A stretch of 64,000 nt of DNA from Gonocerus acuteangulatus (Eukaryota; Arthropoda; Insecta; Hemiptera; Coreidae): positions 27,795,448 to 27,859,447 of the forward strand of contig OX328124.1 in assembly GCA_946811695.1 (NCBI GenBank), read 5' to 3'. Positions within the stretch are counted from its first letter, which is position 1; the number at the start of each line of letters is the position of its first letter. A program made the position numbers and the translations under genes. Shown here piece after piece: positions 12,064-23,660 of the stretch. Under the pieces are notes generated by a model. That model was not told the origin of the DNA, made no database searches, and saw only the letters and a program-made list of their open reading frames with translations.

Positions 12064-12390
12064 TCAGGTGGTGGGTCCGAGGGATGGTGTCTTTTGTTGG
12101 GATATGAAAATTTTCCTAAGGTCTGATGTTGGGAAGTTTATTTGTTCGTTTAGTAATAAATCTTTATTACGGTGAATGGCCTTTTCTATTTCTAACATTT
12201 CATGATAATTGGATTTCTTAGAATAATTTATGTTTTTTAAAATTTTGATTCCCGTTTGTGTGTTAAATTGGTGTGCTGTATTTTTGATGTGTTCTGCAAA
12301 ATTTGAGTGAATGTTGTGGTTGTGTATAGCTTTAACGTGTTCGTCTATTCTTTGTGAGAACTTGCGATATGTTCTCCCAATGTATATCTC
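12064..12390 (-). pseudogene. GIY-YIG endonuclease C-terminus of a Penelope-like retroelement, truncated
   Basis: A continuous frame of 108 codons plus a TGA stop runs from 12390 to 12064 on the minus strand. It has no ATG because it is cut at its 5' end. It begins with a YIGRT-like strand, then R-x-F-x-x-R-I-x-E-H (residues 9-18). It continues with FAEHI and H (31-40), I-K-I-L (48-51), an LEIEKAIH helix (66-73) and LLLNEQ (78-83). This order matches the C-terminal GIY-YIG domain of Penelope-like elements: the YIG tyrosine and glycine, the catalytic-type arginine, and the terminal LNxQ. There it nicks DNA for target-primed reverse transcription. The upstream GIY strand and the whole reverse transcriptase are missing. 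The frame is intact with no stops, so the copy may be fairly young. I am confident of the domain, less of the clade. Confidence 0.75.
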
Positions 12391-12998
12391 TTAATAATTA
12401 TTCGTTCACAAATTCACTTCTTACATCACTGCTTAGTAACAATATTGACGACAATGGAATCTCTAAAAGTAATGACGTATCCATATCCTAGGATGCAACA
12501 CTATGGACATGTTGTTACATATAGGATAAGATTCACTGATTTCAAAAGAATCGCGGGTAGTTGATTGTGACAAACCAAGCTTTGTATGGCGACGAAATCG
12601 TCATTGGAAAAAATCAGTATTCAGTGTTAACGAAGCCTAAATTGGACTTTTTTGAAGTATGAGACCTTGAAAGACTAGTTGAGAATTACGCCATGAAGAC
12701 AAACCCTACTTGGACGGAACCTACCGTGTCTGGAATCCCACATCGAGTACACTAGACGATAGAATCTCTAAGTGTTTGTCTGCGACTAGACCTCATGACC
12801 TCTAGGACACGAAGCAAAGGGTTACCTTCCGCTCTGTCTTCTCTCGTTGGCTTCACAAACTGAACAATTTCCTCGTTCAATCTTATACATTCGCCATACA
12901 CTCCCAACAAGCTGTCAAAGTTTATGCTGCTCTCATATTACTCATTAGAACGCGTCAGTGACTTGTGTACAACTGTCAAATCTTACTGCAGACACAAC
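12391..12998. other. No gene seen
   Basis: Unique-looking sequence between the Penelope fragment and the LINE-tail array. I recognise no coding similarity. Confidence 0.4.
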
Positions 12999-12999
12999 A

Positions 13000-14445
13000 A
13001 ACTACCATAATGACCGAAGATAATTAACCAAAAAGAACTTAATGATTAAGAGCTGGTATCCAATAGGGGGCGATGGGTTAGGATGTGCGCCTGTCTGCTT
13101 ATCAGATAGTGAAATACGATTTGGTTTTAGTTCTTTTTTAATTAAATAAAACTGCTTAAGCATAGTGTGCCTGATCCTTAGTCTAGCCAGTACCACTTCT
13201 TCCCGCATCTTCCGTTGTTCGAGGACCAGATAGTGATTGTAAATTTCAGCACTCCCGGTAGTTTTCATTTCTTCTTAATTGTATCCATTTTGTTGTATGC
13301 TCTCATAGTTTTTGGTTATTCCTATGAAGTCATTATATATTATAATTGGCTATATGTGAATAGTATCATGTTCAAAACATTCTAATTTGTTCGCAATATG
13401 AAAAAAACTACCAAGATGGCAAAATAGAACTATCAGGGTATTTAGTGGATCAGGGTGGGGATGTTGGATTAGGCACATACATTGAGTAGTCCGAGGTCGA
13501 TGCACCTATTGGTTTCCGTTTTAATGTTATTAAACAAAGGTGATTAAGTCTATTGTATCCGATCCGCAAGCATGGAAGTACTACTTTATCATGTCAAAGC
13601 AGTCCTTGTGTACTTCGTTAGAAGCTCCCAGTATCTTGACTAGGATAGTCAAATGTGACTTGAGAAAGAGCAAACTAATAATAATAAGGCCCAGAACATA
13701 ATTAAACAGTTGGAGGATGGGGCTTGTATCCAGACGGAGTGGTGGGTTAGGATAAGCGCGTGGCTGGTATTGGGCCAGATTTATGCACCTTTGGCTTTCT
13801 TTTCACTTGTTTTTTGAGTGCGTAAATCTGGTGTGTCCGATGCATAAGCTTGTCAGTACTAATTTTTCTCCAGTTAGTGTGTGTGGATTTCATTTATCGT
13901 GGTTCTTAGTCTAGTCTTATGGAATCCTTATATCATTTATAGTAGCTTGTTCATTTCGGTCTAATGTGATTTGAGAAGGAACATATTATGAGATGTGCCA
14001 AGAGGGCCAAAGATAATTAACCAATAAAAATGCAGAGGTATAGAGGGTGCTTACAGAGACTTGTAGTGTTAAGGTAAGCGCGTGGTTCACCTTATTGGTT
14101 TCTATTCCTTGTTATTAAATATGACTACGTAAGTCTAGAATGTTTGATCATTAAGGTTGTCATTACATCTTCTTCTCGTCTGTATTCTTCAGATTTTCTA
14201 GGTCCAGTTAATGCTTGCAGATCTCGTAGTGCATCAAATCTTAAGCAGCCCTTGTAAACTTCGTTATAAGTCGACAGTATCTCGCAATCAAATCTGATCT
14301 CAGAAGGAGCGGACTACCAAGATGGCCGAAGATAATTAACCAATAATATATTTAGTGGTTTAGGGCGGGCATCCAGACGGGGTGGTTGGGTTAGTGTGTG
14401 CGCGTGGCTGGTGTTAGCCGAGGTCGATGCACCAATTCGAGCATT
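13000..14445 (-). repeat. Degenerate tandem array of LINE 3' ends (about 4.5 units of 270-410 bp)
   Basis: A recurring segment (ccgaagataattaaccaa, then atccagacgg-ggtggttgggtta, then gcgcgtggctggt) begins near 13000, 13409, 13680, 13997 and 14315. On the minus strand four units encode a decayed version of the same peptide: LARLRIRHTML near 13165, LPCLRIGYNRL near 13545, SLCIGHTRFTH near 13830 and REEDVMTTLMIKHSR near 14150. This is the ARLRIGHTxLTH signature found after the RNase H domain in many non-LTR ORF2 proteins. The array is therefore a tandemly multiplied LINE 3' tail. The best frame (13002-13268) is 88 codons and not functional. Spacing varies and all units are heavily mutated, so it is old. 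Confidence 0.65.
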
Positions 14446-15167
14446 GCCCTGCCCCCACGTCTCGGATCCAAGGTCAGCAACTGGGAGCCTCCTCTCCTCG
14501 CTTCTTCAATAGCCAGCAAATAAAGAGTAATTCTCAAACACAACCTTCACTTCTACACACAGCTCACAATTTGCCCATTTTCCCCAATCATTCACATCTC
14601 TCCGAATGACGTAGGTTGTTATTTTCTGGGGTCTCTTCATGTCATTATGCAAAACCCATTTCTGACATTTCTTCTTGATTATAGATATTTCATTCTGACG
14701 GATATTTGTGATATGCTTGAGAATTAATTCATTTTCTTCAATAAATGGGGTCTGTTTCCGAAGATACTTGTGAAGTATCTGAAGTGATTATAACAGTGAT
14801 TCAGCGAATGCGTATAACTCATTGGCTTTTCTATTGGCTATTCCTATGGTCAATTCTATTGGTTGTTGCTGGTAGTAAACTCATCTTTCCATAGTAACTT
14901 GATCAATCATCCTAATCCTTCAGCCCAATCCTTATCCAGCACCAATCATCCTTCCTCTCGACCAAAACGTCTTAATAGGAAGTGGACCCAGGATCTTCTT
15001 AGGCAGTGAAGTGTCGTGGAGTGATAAAAAATCAGTGTAATTGTAATTATGATAATTGAGAGAGATATCGATGGATATTTTCTCTCCTCATGAAATCACT
15101 GGCCACGTCTCATTCGCCTGTGCCAATCCTCGCTAATTGTGCAGGGTGTGGTTGGATGGAGCAAGGT

Positions 15168-15240
15168 AACTTCAGGTCATCCTAGAATCCTTCCTAACAA
15201 GGAAGGCATTCGGTTGACAACTGGTGGCACCGGAGGCGTG
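15168..15240 (+). repeat. Dispersed repeat, inverted partner at 49122-49195
   Basis: The segment aggtcatcctagaatccttcc, followed by ggaaggcattcggttgacaactgg and ggaggcgt, recurs in reverse complement at 49122-49195. The family is unknown. Confidence 0.7.
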
Positions 15241-15309
15241 GTCAAGCTACCTATACCTATATCAAAGTACATAATACATATATTGTAGACTGTAATATTT
15301 CTGTAAATA

Positions 15310-15313
<4 letters not shown>

Positions 15314-15356
<43 letters not shown>
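15314..15356. repeat. (TA)n microsatellite
   Basis: An uninterrupted alternating ta run inside FB1. Confidence 0.95.
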
Positions 15357-15360
<4 letters not shown>

Positions 15361-15470
15361 CACTCAAGTCAACCCAACTCGCAAAAATTAAAAGAATTCT
15401 CTTAATTTTAGTTGGATTGACTAGAGTTTTGACATCTTCTTGAGCGAGCGTAGCGAGCGGAAACGCCTTG
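15361..15470 (+). mobile_element. Partial copy of the TTAA palindromic element
   Basis: Contains the core gaattctcttaattttagttggattgactagag, then cttgagcgagcg, aaacgccttgcacgtatgccc. These match in order the right half of the palindrome at 26770-26957. Only a short stub of the left half is present. Confidence 0.65.
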
Positions 15471-15965
15471 CACGTATGCCCGTAATGTGAAATAAATATA
15501 AAATATAAATATGTTGTAGAACCACCGGACAAAAAATTGGCGAGGAGGCCCCTAAACTTCACAATTACCATTGATTTTTATAATATTAACCTTTTTTTAT
15601 TAATAAATATTGCTTGCTGAAATATATTCTGCTTATTTTCATTTATGCTTTACAAGCCTAAAAGTATTGCAAATACAAGTTATCTAACGGTTAGTTAGAA
15701 ACCATATTTTATAAATATAGTAGTCAAAAAAAGTTACTTTTATTAGTGATTGCAGTGATTTTAAAGACTTTTCATTACTATTTTAACTTCTGATTACTAT
15801 ATTTATATAATATGGTTTCTAACCTTAGATAGCATGTAAAGAAGGAATAGATGACCTGCAAAGAAGCTGTAAGCTTATCAGTAAGTCCCAAAATCACTGT
15901 TTAAAATCACAACAGATACTTCAAAGTAACTGGATGTGCTCTTCGCAAACAGCCCCAATAAATGG

Positions 15966-17194
15966 AGCACATCAGACCCGGTATAAGGATCGATTTCTGA
16001 ACAATGCAAAGAACCGAAGTTCATTGAGAAAATTAGGTTAAAAATTTAGGTTCGTTCCTCTACTGCTGTTAACGAAGATTGACATAATGTATGCCATACA
16101 TTTAAATATTTTTTTGTTCTGTCCGCAGAAGGCCAATGAATAATATTCCAAATTAAAATAATCGTCAATTTATTACAATTGGCCTTAGATGTTTCGCACC
16201 ATTAGGTGCATCTTCAGGATTCTCAAAACTAAATAAATCCAAATGTGATGAACCTCCCACTAGAGCGGACACGTAATTACTGAGACATCAGATGGTGCGA
16301 AACCTGTAGAGCCAAAGTTAATAAATTTACTTAAAAAATTGTTGATATTTTTGTTCCTATTTTTAAAATACTTTTTGAATTATATCTATACCTTCTATTT
16401 AACAATAATAATTGTTATAATTAGTATTATTTATAGTTGGTGCATTATTATTGGAATTAAATTACTGTAAGGTGGTACCAGCATTTTGCATACTAATAAA
16501 AAAAACTTGATACGCTTATTTCCATAAACAGAGGTTTGAACATGTCAGAAGATTTTATTTCAACGAATTTTCTCAAGGCTCCTGGAATGAGAAAAATCTC
16601 TGCTGGAGGCAAGACTTGAACACTCAGCCCCCGCATGGGAATCTGGGTACAGTGGAGTCTTCATATTAGATTGTATAGTTTAGTTTTAGTAGTAAGTAGG
16701 AGAATATTGTGTTAATTATATTAAAATTTCTTCTAGATATGTCGTTGATTTTGGATTTTAGCATCGTTCCACATGTTCATTTTTAACGAACAAAGAAATT
16801 ATGCAATTGATGTAATATCCGAATAGTTTATACATTTTCCATCGCTTTTTAAGAAGTATTACAACAAAATTTAAAACCAATCTTACTTCTAAAGGGTGAA
16901 AGGGTATTTACAATCGCATTTAAAATTGAGCAAAATGATATAAAAACATTGCTAGCTCACATATTCACAATACATACTTCAGCATATGATAGATTCCAAG
17001 AACTTTTTATGCACATCCAATTTACAGAATTATTAGCAGAACCTGTGTCATTTTAACGTGTTCTCATATAATGCTTATCAATATTTCTACTTAAATGAAA
17101 CCAACACTTCATAAACGTGCACTTCCAAAGCATGGAGTAGCGTGGTCCTATTGAACATGCTCCTACGCCTGAGGAGATTATAACTCAGGGAGAC
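15966..17194. other. No gene; one hammerhead-like motif at 16191-16218 (minus)
   Basis: The minus strand reads CTGAAGA, a GCACC-TAAT-GGTGC hairpin, then GAAAC. An inverted echo (ggtgcgaaac) follows near 16293. The rest is AT-rich and unassigned. Confidence 0.4.
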
Positions 17195-17360
17195 TCGATA
17201 GGTCTGAGTGCTAAGGTTTGAGTACTCCGTTCATAGGGATCCGGGTTCGATTCCCACTACGGGATAGTGGATTTTCTTTGGAAAAAAGAAAAGGCATTAG
17301 CCCTAACCTTAGGCATTAACCCTGAGGAAAAGGTCGTAACCTGTAGATAACCCGTCATAA
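17195..17360 (+). mobile_element. tRNA-derived SINE, diverged copy
   Basis: A tRNA-like head ends in box-B gggttcgattcccac. It is followed by ggattttctttgg, aaaggcattagccctaacc, a short duplicated segment (cattaaccctgagg), then gtaacctgtagataacccg. The 3' tail is eroded. Confidence 0.7.
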
Positions 17361-17789
17361 AAATCTTTGTTATGCAATGAGTCGGTCAGAAATCCCTTGC
17401 GTTTTTCTGAGAAATTTTTAAATAGTGTAAAATAAAATTGTTTAAAGAGACCATCGTTGAATTTGCGGGACTCTAGAAATACTAGAATAAAAAAAGTGCA
17501 TGTAAAACCCAATTTAAAATTTTAATCATTGTTATATTTTTCCTTACTATATAAAATTTCTACAGGTAGCTTTTAAATTTCATTGTAGTAGAAGGACTCT
17601 GTTTTTGAAGGAAACATATTTCAAAGCTAGTACATTCTGTATAGTAAATATTTTTGTTAGACACCAAATAAGCGAAAAACTCTTTTTCAATGTCCGGGGA
17701 GTAAGCAGAATGCAGCACATGCTCTACAATAAATTCAGTAATTTCTTCTAGCGTTGTTCCACCCGTTAGTGATCTAGCGTTGTCATGAT
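17361..17789. other. No gene seen
   Basis: AT-rich sequence with no element recognised. Confidence 0.35.
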
Positions 17790-18180
17790 AAAAAAGTCAG
17801 ACACGCAGGAACTGCGTCATCTTGGTGTGATTCTTTAGATGATCACAGATTAGATGAAAACTAGGTCTCAATGTTACCCAAAAACGGTTACAGATATAGC
17901 TTTATAATGGTTTTACTTATGAACACGAAAACGTAAGCGTTCCGATTTTTTCGAATCAGAAGCCATGTTCCGGTGGACGGATTCTGCTGTTTAACGAACT
18001 CGACTTTTCACATTAGACGAAAGATTTTTGTACAAACTTTCATCAAAATCGGGCCATTTTTGAGCCGTCAGGTGCGCGAACAGGCAAATATGTGTCTAAT
18101 AGGTAGGATCGATAATGATTTGAAGACATTTTACGAAAATACCGTCATGAGTGCAACCTCAATAGCTACTTTCCTTCGGA

Positions 18181-18235
<55 letters not shown>

Positions 18236-18345
18236 AATTTGAACGATCGTTATATTACTGATTTATGGGATCTGAAACATGAAATTTCCGTGTCGGCACG
18301 TCCGGATTGCGTCAACCTCATAAGCGGGTTTCCTCCCTATGGAGG
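17790..18345 (-). mobile_element. Family T, internally shortened copy
   Basis: Read on the minus strand, it shows the family-T order. First come ggaggaaacccgct and cggaagtgccg-like phrases. Then come caaatttg beside a (TA)n array, ccgattttgatgaaa, a cgcttacgtttt stretch, and the terminus cgcaggaact/agtcagac (17790-17826). About 700 bp of the internal region found in the long copies is missing. Confidence 0.7.
18183..18226. repeat. (TA)n microsatellite belonging to family T
   Basis: An alternating ta run followed by acacacac. It sits at the same place inside family T as the arrays at 39517, 45568 and 61084. Confidence 0.9.
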
Positions 18346-19407
18346 GTACACTTTGCCCACCAGCAGTTGCCAGTCTGAGCATTCGGAGATGGGCTGAAGC
18401 TGATCACAGGGGGAAGATGTGACAGCGGGGAAGTTGTAAACAATGTTAATACACAAAGGTAAACGTGTAAATATTCGAAGGCCAATTTCGGGAGCCTAAT
18501 AGTCAGGATCGATGAAGATTTAAAAAAAAAAAAAATCATATTTGGAACCTCAAACGCTACATTCCTCGGAAGTTTCTGTAATATAAATTGTAGAAGAAAT
18601 CATCTATTTATCTTTCCCTAGTATTTGCAATTTAATGTATTAAAGGGTGGTTATTGACATTAACAAAGTAAACAATGGTTGAATGTTATTCTATCTCCAC
18701 GGGCATCGGCCTCTGTTATACTCGGAATGTGCGTGGAAACAGCTGACTGGCATCTGCACAAGAGTACATCAAACATTACTGGAACTAACTATTCTCGTAA
18801 CATAAACATTCTGAGGAATGCTTCAAAACAAGGACTCGAATAGAAATCCAAAGGTGCATTTACCTATCTAGGAAATAGAAGATTATATATAAGACTCGAG
18901 AGATCTGAAAAATGTTGCCTGGATATAGGAGGATACCAGAAACATCCTCATAATTAAAGAAGAATTCATCTGTTTATTTAATGGTATGTGCAAAGGAGGA
19001 AAGTCAGACGGCCGGAGCATAGAACTGACAATACTATCTCCATAGAATGTCTTATGGACAAAAATCGTCTTTGTGCCCTCATGACCTATTACACTGTTCT
19101 GCAAGAAAATCCTCCTTCAAACCAAAACATGCTTTCTTACTGTTTTCAAATGAGCTGAACACGAATTTGAAGTCAGATTCTGTCTATCACGCACAGTTTC
19201 TTGAGAAATTCTAGTTTTTTATCCAAAAATGTGAGTTTTTTGTAAATTTGACGAATTTTTTTTGGCATCAAAACATAGTGAAAAAAATTCAAAAGCCCGA
19301 TGATTTTGAGCGCAATGAAGTATATTTGAACGAAAAAAAATTGATGGGAATATTACAAGTGGTTGAAGAAATATGGCTAAAAGTGTTTTTTCAGTTTTTG
19401 ATCTTGA
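18346..19407. other. No gene seen
   Basis: AT-rich sequence. Frames just upstream of 19408 are probably further decayed parts of the protein fragment described next, in other frames. Confidence 0.35.
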
Positions 19408-19797
19408 GGCCCTCATCTACTCAAGGACCTCACTTTTGAAGCAAAGTTAAATACTACTGAGAAAAAGGCTTGGATTGCTTTTCGAGAGGTATGTGCTAAG
19501 TTTTGGGGAAACGAAAAATCTAGAGACTACCGAAAAATAGTCCAAGAACTGCTTACTTCATATAAAACATTGGGATGCAATATGTCCTTAAAAATACATT
19601 TCCTGCATAGTCACCTAGACTTTTTCGCCCCAAATTTGGGTGCAGTTTCGGACGAACATGGAGAACGATTCCGCCAAGACATATCCAGAATGGAAAAAAG
19701 ATATACTGGCAAATGGAATGAGGAGATGCTGGCGGATTACTGCTGGACACTGCAGCGGGAGACAGAGGAGGAAGAGTACAAAAGAAAAAAAAAATAC
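19408..19797 (+). pseudogene. C-terminal fragment of a repetitive TE-associated protein family
   Basis: An open frame follows a TGA at 19405-19407 and reads GPHLLKDLTFEAKLN, then EKKAWIAFREV, then a block with SLKIHFLHSHLDFF, GAVSDEHGERF and MEKRYTGKW, ending in MLADYCW and a basic tail. I recognise these blocks from a large family of repeated, uncharacterised proteins in arthropod and other animal genomes. They are generally treated as transposon-derived, but I cannot name the superfamily with confidence. Only about 125 residues of the C-terminal part are present. The frame runs on to 20040 through low-complexity codons that are probably not original. Upstream frames are shifted, so the gene is broken. 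Confidence 0.6.
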
Positions 19798-20516
19798 TCA
19801 TTGACGATGTGTGTATATTTTTTGAGTTGTGTCATATCTAGTATTATACCTGATAGCATGCAGAATTCAATTAATTATATTTTACCATTGAAAAAGAAAA
19901 AAAAATCTGTTATAATAAAGACAATAATTTTCAAATACAATTTTTCATTTTTTCCAAGTTTCTCCTCTTTTCTCTCAAAATCAGAGGGTGATAGAATTTT
20001 TCTGAGTTCAGATTCGGACTCAGCACACCTGAAAACATGAGAAACAGGCAAAATTGTTCAAGGGAGGGGTGAAAAGTTTTTTTTTTTTGCAGAACAGTGT
20101 TATGGGACTGAAAAAAAAAAATCATCTGCCTGTGAATGCAGGAGCTTATGGAAAATCCCAAGCATAACTATAAGAATGGTTTATTAAAAAAAAAAAAAAA
20201 AAAAAAACGATGTCTGCTGTCCAAACATATTGCAGTGCTATAAACACATTTTTAGAATATTAATTTTATTTGGTTAAAAAGGTTTTCTTTCGTTTTAATT
20301 TGGCTACCCTAATGAATTCTAATGATGAGCGAGAAAAAAATTTATTTTTGAAAAAGAATGTTTAGTTGCCCAAGTAAATCGGGTTGCTCCCACTCAAAAC
20401 GTAGACGTAGGAACTAAAATTAAAGAGTTAAATATATATATATTAAAAAAATATGCAAATCGATCAACAAACTATATATAAATTTTGTTTTTTATTTATT
20501 TATTTCCTTAATAACA

Positions 20517-20590
<74 letters not shown>

Positions 20591-21583
20591 TTCATGTTTT
20601 TTCATTTAGTTTATCTAAATTTTATCTCAATTTGTATTTTATAGAATAGCATGTGAGATTTAATGTATTATTATGTTTAAAAATTGTTTAATTAATATCA
20701 TGCTACTGATTTGTAAACCTTCGTTTATTTATTTACATTTTGTATAACTAAATTCGTTTTCCCCTGTCATTTCTCCATTGGAGCTTACTACCTCTCTATT
20801 TTTCAGACTTCAGTGGGACTAAATAGTTTTTTTATATTTTAAATAAATAGAGGTTTTTTTGCGGATAAAAAAAAATTGAGGACATCTATTTAAAGATCCA
20901 TTTACTTTTACTTGACAAGCGTCCATATTATTACTGTCTACGTCATAAACATATTACCCGGATACGAGTTGATTATTCAGAAAGCAAACCAAATTTAACA
21001 CTCCACGGATCATATTAGAATACAATTACTTTTAAAGCGGCAATTTCTATCTAATATAATTTCTCAGTCTGATTTACAACTTGTAGCATTGTCAAAAGGA
21101 GAAAATTTATTTCAATAGAGAAGTTTGTGGTGTATGTCGAGGGATTATTGCAAGCATTAGATTTCTCTATTGTATTCAATCTTCTATGAATATAAGCCTG
21201 TTTAATTAGGCTCGTGAAATTTTCTTTGTGCTTTTGAATGATTACGTACAAAAAATTAATGATTTTTATTAATGATTATGTAAATTATTTAATTAATATT
21301 TAAATTTAATTTTAAAATATCCTTTTTCATATAGTTATACTTTTCGAATTACTTAAAATATAAAGGAATAGAAGCCGTTATTGGTGGGTTTGATATTTCG
21401 TTAAAAATATAAATTAAAATCTAAAAGAAGATTTAAGGCGCCACAAGAGGAAACTGACAGTATCCTAAACAGAAATACCCCCCCCCCCCCCAGCCTTCTA
21501 GGAGGCTATTACCCATAAGTATCTCATTTTCTTACCCTCTTTTACTGAAATACTAGTTTTACTGATGAATGCAATATAAAAAA
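19798..21583. other. No gene; A/T runs and a (TA)n array at 20519-20584
   Basis: AT-rich sequence with A runs (20186-20207) and a long interrupted ta array. Nothing else is recognised. Confidence 0.4.
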
Positions 21584-21638
21584 GTCCGACACGCAGGAAC
21601 AGCCTCATCTTTGCGCGGTTCCGTACATCTCGATGAAA
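21584..21638 (-). mobile_element. Family-T terminus interrupted by a hAT insertion
   Basis: aaaagtccgacacgcagg, then aacagcctcatctttgcgcggttcc, matches in inverse the 3' end of the long family-T copies (for example 46745-46786). It is cut at 21638 by the hAT element that follows. Confidence 0.7.
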
Positions 21639-22073
21639 CAGGGCCGCCACAACTCAGAGCCGGGCCCAGGACGAGACCATGAGCCCCCACTTCTCTGAGC
21701 CGAGCCCCTACTTCTCAGAGCCAGACTGAAAATTCTAGTACTTTGGACATTTTAAAATTATTTTCATCTTGAGTTTTGAGCGAAACGAGAATAAAAGCCG
21801 AGAATCGGTGGAGCAAAGGTCACTTTCGGATCGTGCAGTTTTATTACGACTCCTAATGAAATATACTATTCTGGGACTGCACTTGTTTTGTCGTTTATGT
21901 ACATTAAAAAAATATAGATCCAATTCAAATAAATATATGCTACGCCCGTCTATATTTCTAAACCCCATTCTTTTTACAAGCTCAATAGGTCAGGTTATGA
22001 CCTATACATTTTTTCCAATTAGCGAGGCCCGGGACAACAGTGCCCGGCTGCCCTCCCCCATGTGGCGGCCCTG
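21639..22073. mobile_element. hAT-type non-autonomous element, 435 bp
   Basis: Perfect 12-bp inverted ends: cagggccgccac (21639-21650) and gtggcggccctg (22062-22073). The flanks cgatgaaa (21631-21638) and cgaagaaa (22074-22081) form an 8-bp target duplication with one mismatch. CAGGGCC-type ends and an 8-bp duplication are typical of hAT. The 106-codon frame inside is not a transposase. A truncated sister lies at 9053-9388. Confidence 0.85.
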
Positions 22074-23098
22074 CGAAGAAATTGAATAGATTAGGCATCA
22101 CAAATCACAGGACCGACAGTAGCCAACTTACACAGAAGCGGATAATTCTTAATCCTCATTCTTGAGGAAGGCTGAATAAGCCAATACAATTATGTACTGA
22201 AAACGTACTCACTCTTCGACTATTGCTCAGAAGGCTCCATTCCAAAGAACCAAAAATTCGTTGTTATTTTAAGTTTCTTAATTCATTTTATTGTTACAAT
22301 CAACTGTAAATATGTGCTTCATGGCAAATAAAATTCCATTTTCTCGTGGGTTAAATCTTTCTATAGAATAAGAAATAACGATATCTTCAATTGTAGGCTA
22401 TGATGAAGGTTATCATGATATTATCCACAGCCATCTTGATTACCACAGCCACTCCAAACTTATTACCAATACCTATCACAGTTTCTTGGTTTATTTTAAT
22501 AAAATACTCATTTTAATGATAAATGCAATTAAAAACAAAAACAACTAATTACAAATTGAGTTAAACAAATACAAAAACCGTTTCAAATGAACAAAACAAA
22601 CACTTTTTAATTTTTAAGCGCTGATTGACATTGCCTCGTCGAATTTTGCTTCAGAACCTTTTTTGTAGAGAATTTAGCAAGCGTTCGAATGATCACCTTC
22701 CAGTTACCACGATTTCCCAAACGTTTTTGAGATATTTACGAAAATTGTATTAATAAAATTTTTTTTTTTCGCATACACCACGTTTTCTTGACCGTTTTAG
22801 CTTTTTGTTTTGTTATAACTCCTCTACATCTACACAAGACGCACCCGAAATTTCTGCATTTCAGCTTGTATTCTTGAGGGAAACATGCTAAGTCCCTCCG
22901 TCGTCCCAGCACCCAAAACTAAATCTTAGTTTTTATCTTTATAGATTTCTTGATCACATCATCCTGAGAGAGGTTTCGTTCGGTTCAACAAGACTATTTA
23001 TCTATAAATTCTACCTAGAAACCTAATATTGCAAAACTCTAACCCCTACAGGTTTTTCGCACATATAAAAATAGCCATCCAAATATATTTGTCTGCAT

Positions 23099-23101
<3 letters not shown>
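22074..23101. other. No gene; Penelope-type motif remnant near 22150-22180
   Basis: cttgaggaaggctgaataagcc, followed further on by gaaaacgtactc, loosely resembles the CTGAxGA-hairpin-GAAAC motif seen elsewhere but lacks a good stem. The rest is unassigned AT-rich sequence. Confidence 0.3.

Positions 23102-23161
<60 letters not shown>
23102..23161. repeat. (TA)n microsatellite
   Basis: About 30 uninterrupted ta units. Confidence 0.95.
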
Positions 23162-23164
<3 letters not shown>

Positions 23165-23526
23165 CTAACAAGATAGCTGCCAGACTTGTTGCTTTTTGGT
23201 AAAATTGGTAAATACAATCTCAAAATAAACAATTGGACGAGTTCGTTAACCAGCATAAACGTTTCCCAAGATCTTCATGGGCAGGAAACCAGTATATGGT
23301 TATGTTTCAGTCAAGAGTTTTTCTTGTTAAGAATTTCTGTGAGTAGTGGATGGATTGTGTATCTATCTGTATGTGCGCTTAAAAAGTAATCGTACTATGT
23401 CTTTATTGTAAGTGTTGGCTATTTTATTTTGACCGATGAGGATGCCATATAGTTGAGCAGCTGATCAACAAATGCTATCTTACAGCTGAACTTCAGCTGT
23501 AAGATTGTATTTGTTGCATCACAATT

Positions 23527-23660
23527 GGGAAGTGTTATCTGTAGGTTACCACCCTTTTCTATCAAGGATAGGGTTGATGCCTTTTTCTTTTTTTTCCGAA
23601 GAAAAGCCATCTCCCTTCGAGTGGGAATTGAACCCACGACATAAAGCCACGAGTGCTCAC
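23527..23660 (-). mobile_element. tRNA-derived SINE, partial copy
   Basis: The minus strand shows gggttcaattcccac (box B), gatggcttttctt, ggcatcaaccctatcc, aaaagggtggtaacc and tacagataac. The 3' tail is lost. Just before it, 23473-23512 contains a palindrome (cttacagctgaacttcagctgtaag). Confidence 0.75.

Larger units (their letters stand above)
11600..12390 (-). mobile_element. 3' part of a Penelope-like element
   Basis: Read on the minus strand: a GIY-YIG endonuclease tail (12390 to 12064), a roughly 400-base untranslated stretch, then a hammerhead-like motif at 11631-11666. That motif has CTGACGA, a 6-bp stem GAGAAC/GTTCTC, GAAA, and a small AGC-TTTT-GCT hairpin. Known Penelope-like elements carry a reverse transcriptase joined to a C-terminal GIY-YIG domain and can carry hammerhead motifs in their terminal repeats. 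The reverse transcriptase is absent, so this is a 5'-truncated copy. A 51-bp internal duplication lies at 11699-11801. Confidence 0.7.
14749..15955. mobile_element. Foldback element FB1, copy 1 (about 1.2 kb)
   Basis: The left end (ggtctgtttccgaagatac) and right end (cttcgcaaacagccc) are imperfect inverted repeats that include a gatact/agtatc-like segment. The 10-bp sequence caataaatgg flanks both sides (14739-14748 and 15956-15965). Inside are a (TA)n array, a partial copy of the TTAA palindrome (15361-15470) and a short dispersed repeat (15168-15240). A second member lies at 31565-32227. A 9-10 bp duplication with foldback arms would suit a Mutator-like or foldback element, but I see no transposase. 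Confidence 0.6.

Noticed and set aside
15257..15571. Frames rich in YIYIYI (also near 18184, 20522, 39510, 45600, 60260, 63620)
   Set aside because: They are translations of (TA)n microsatellites.
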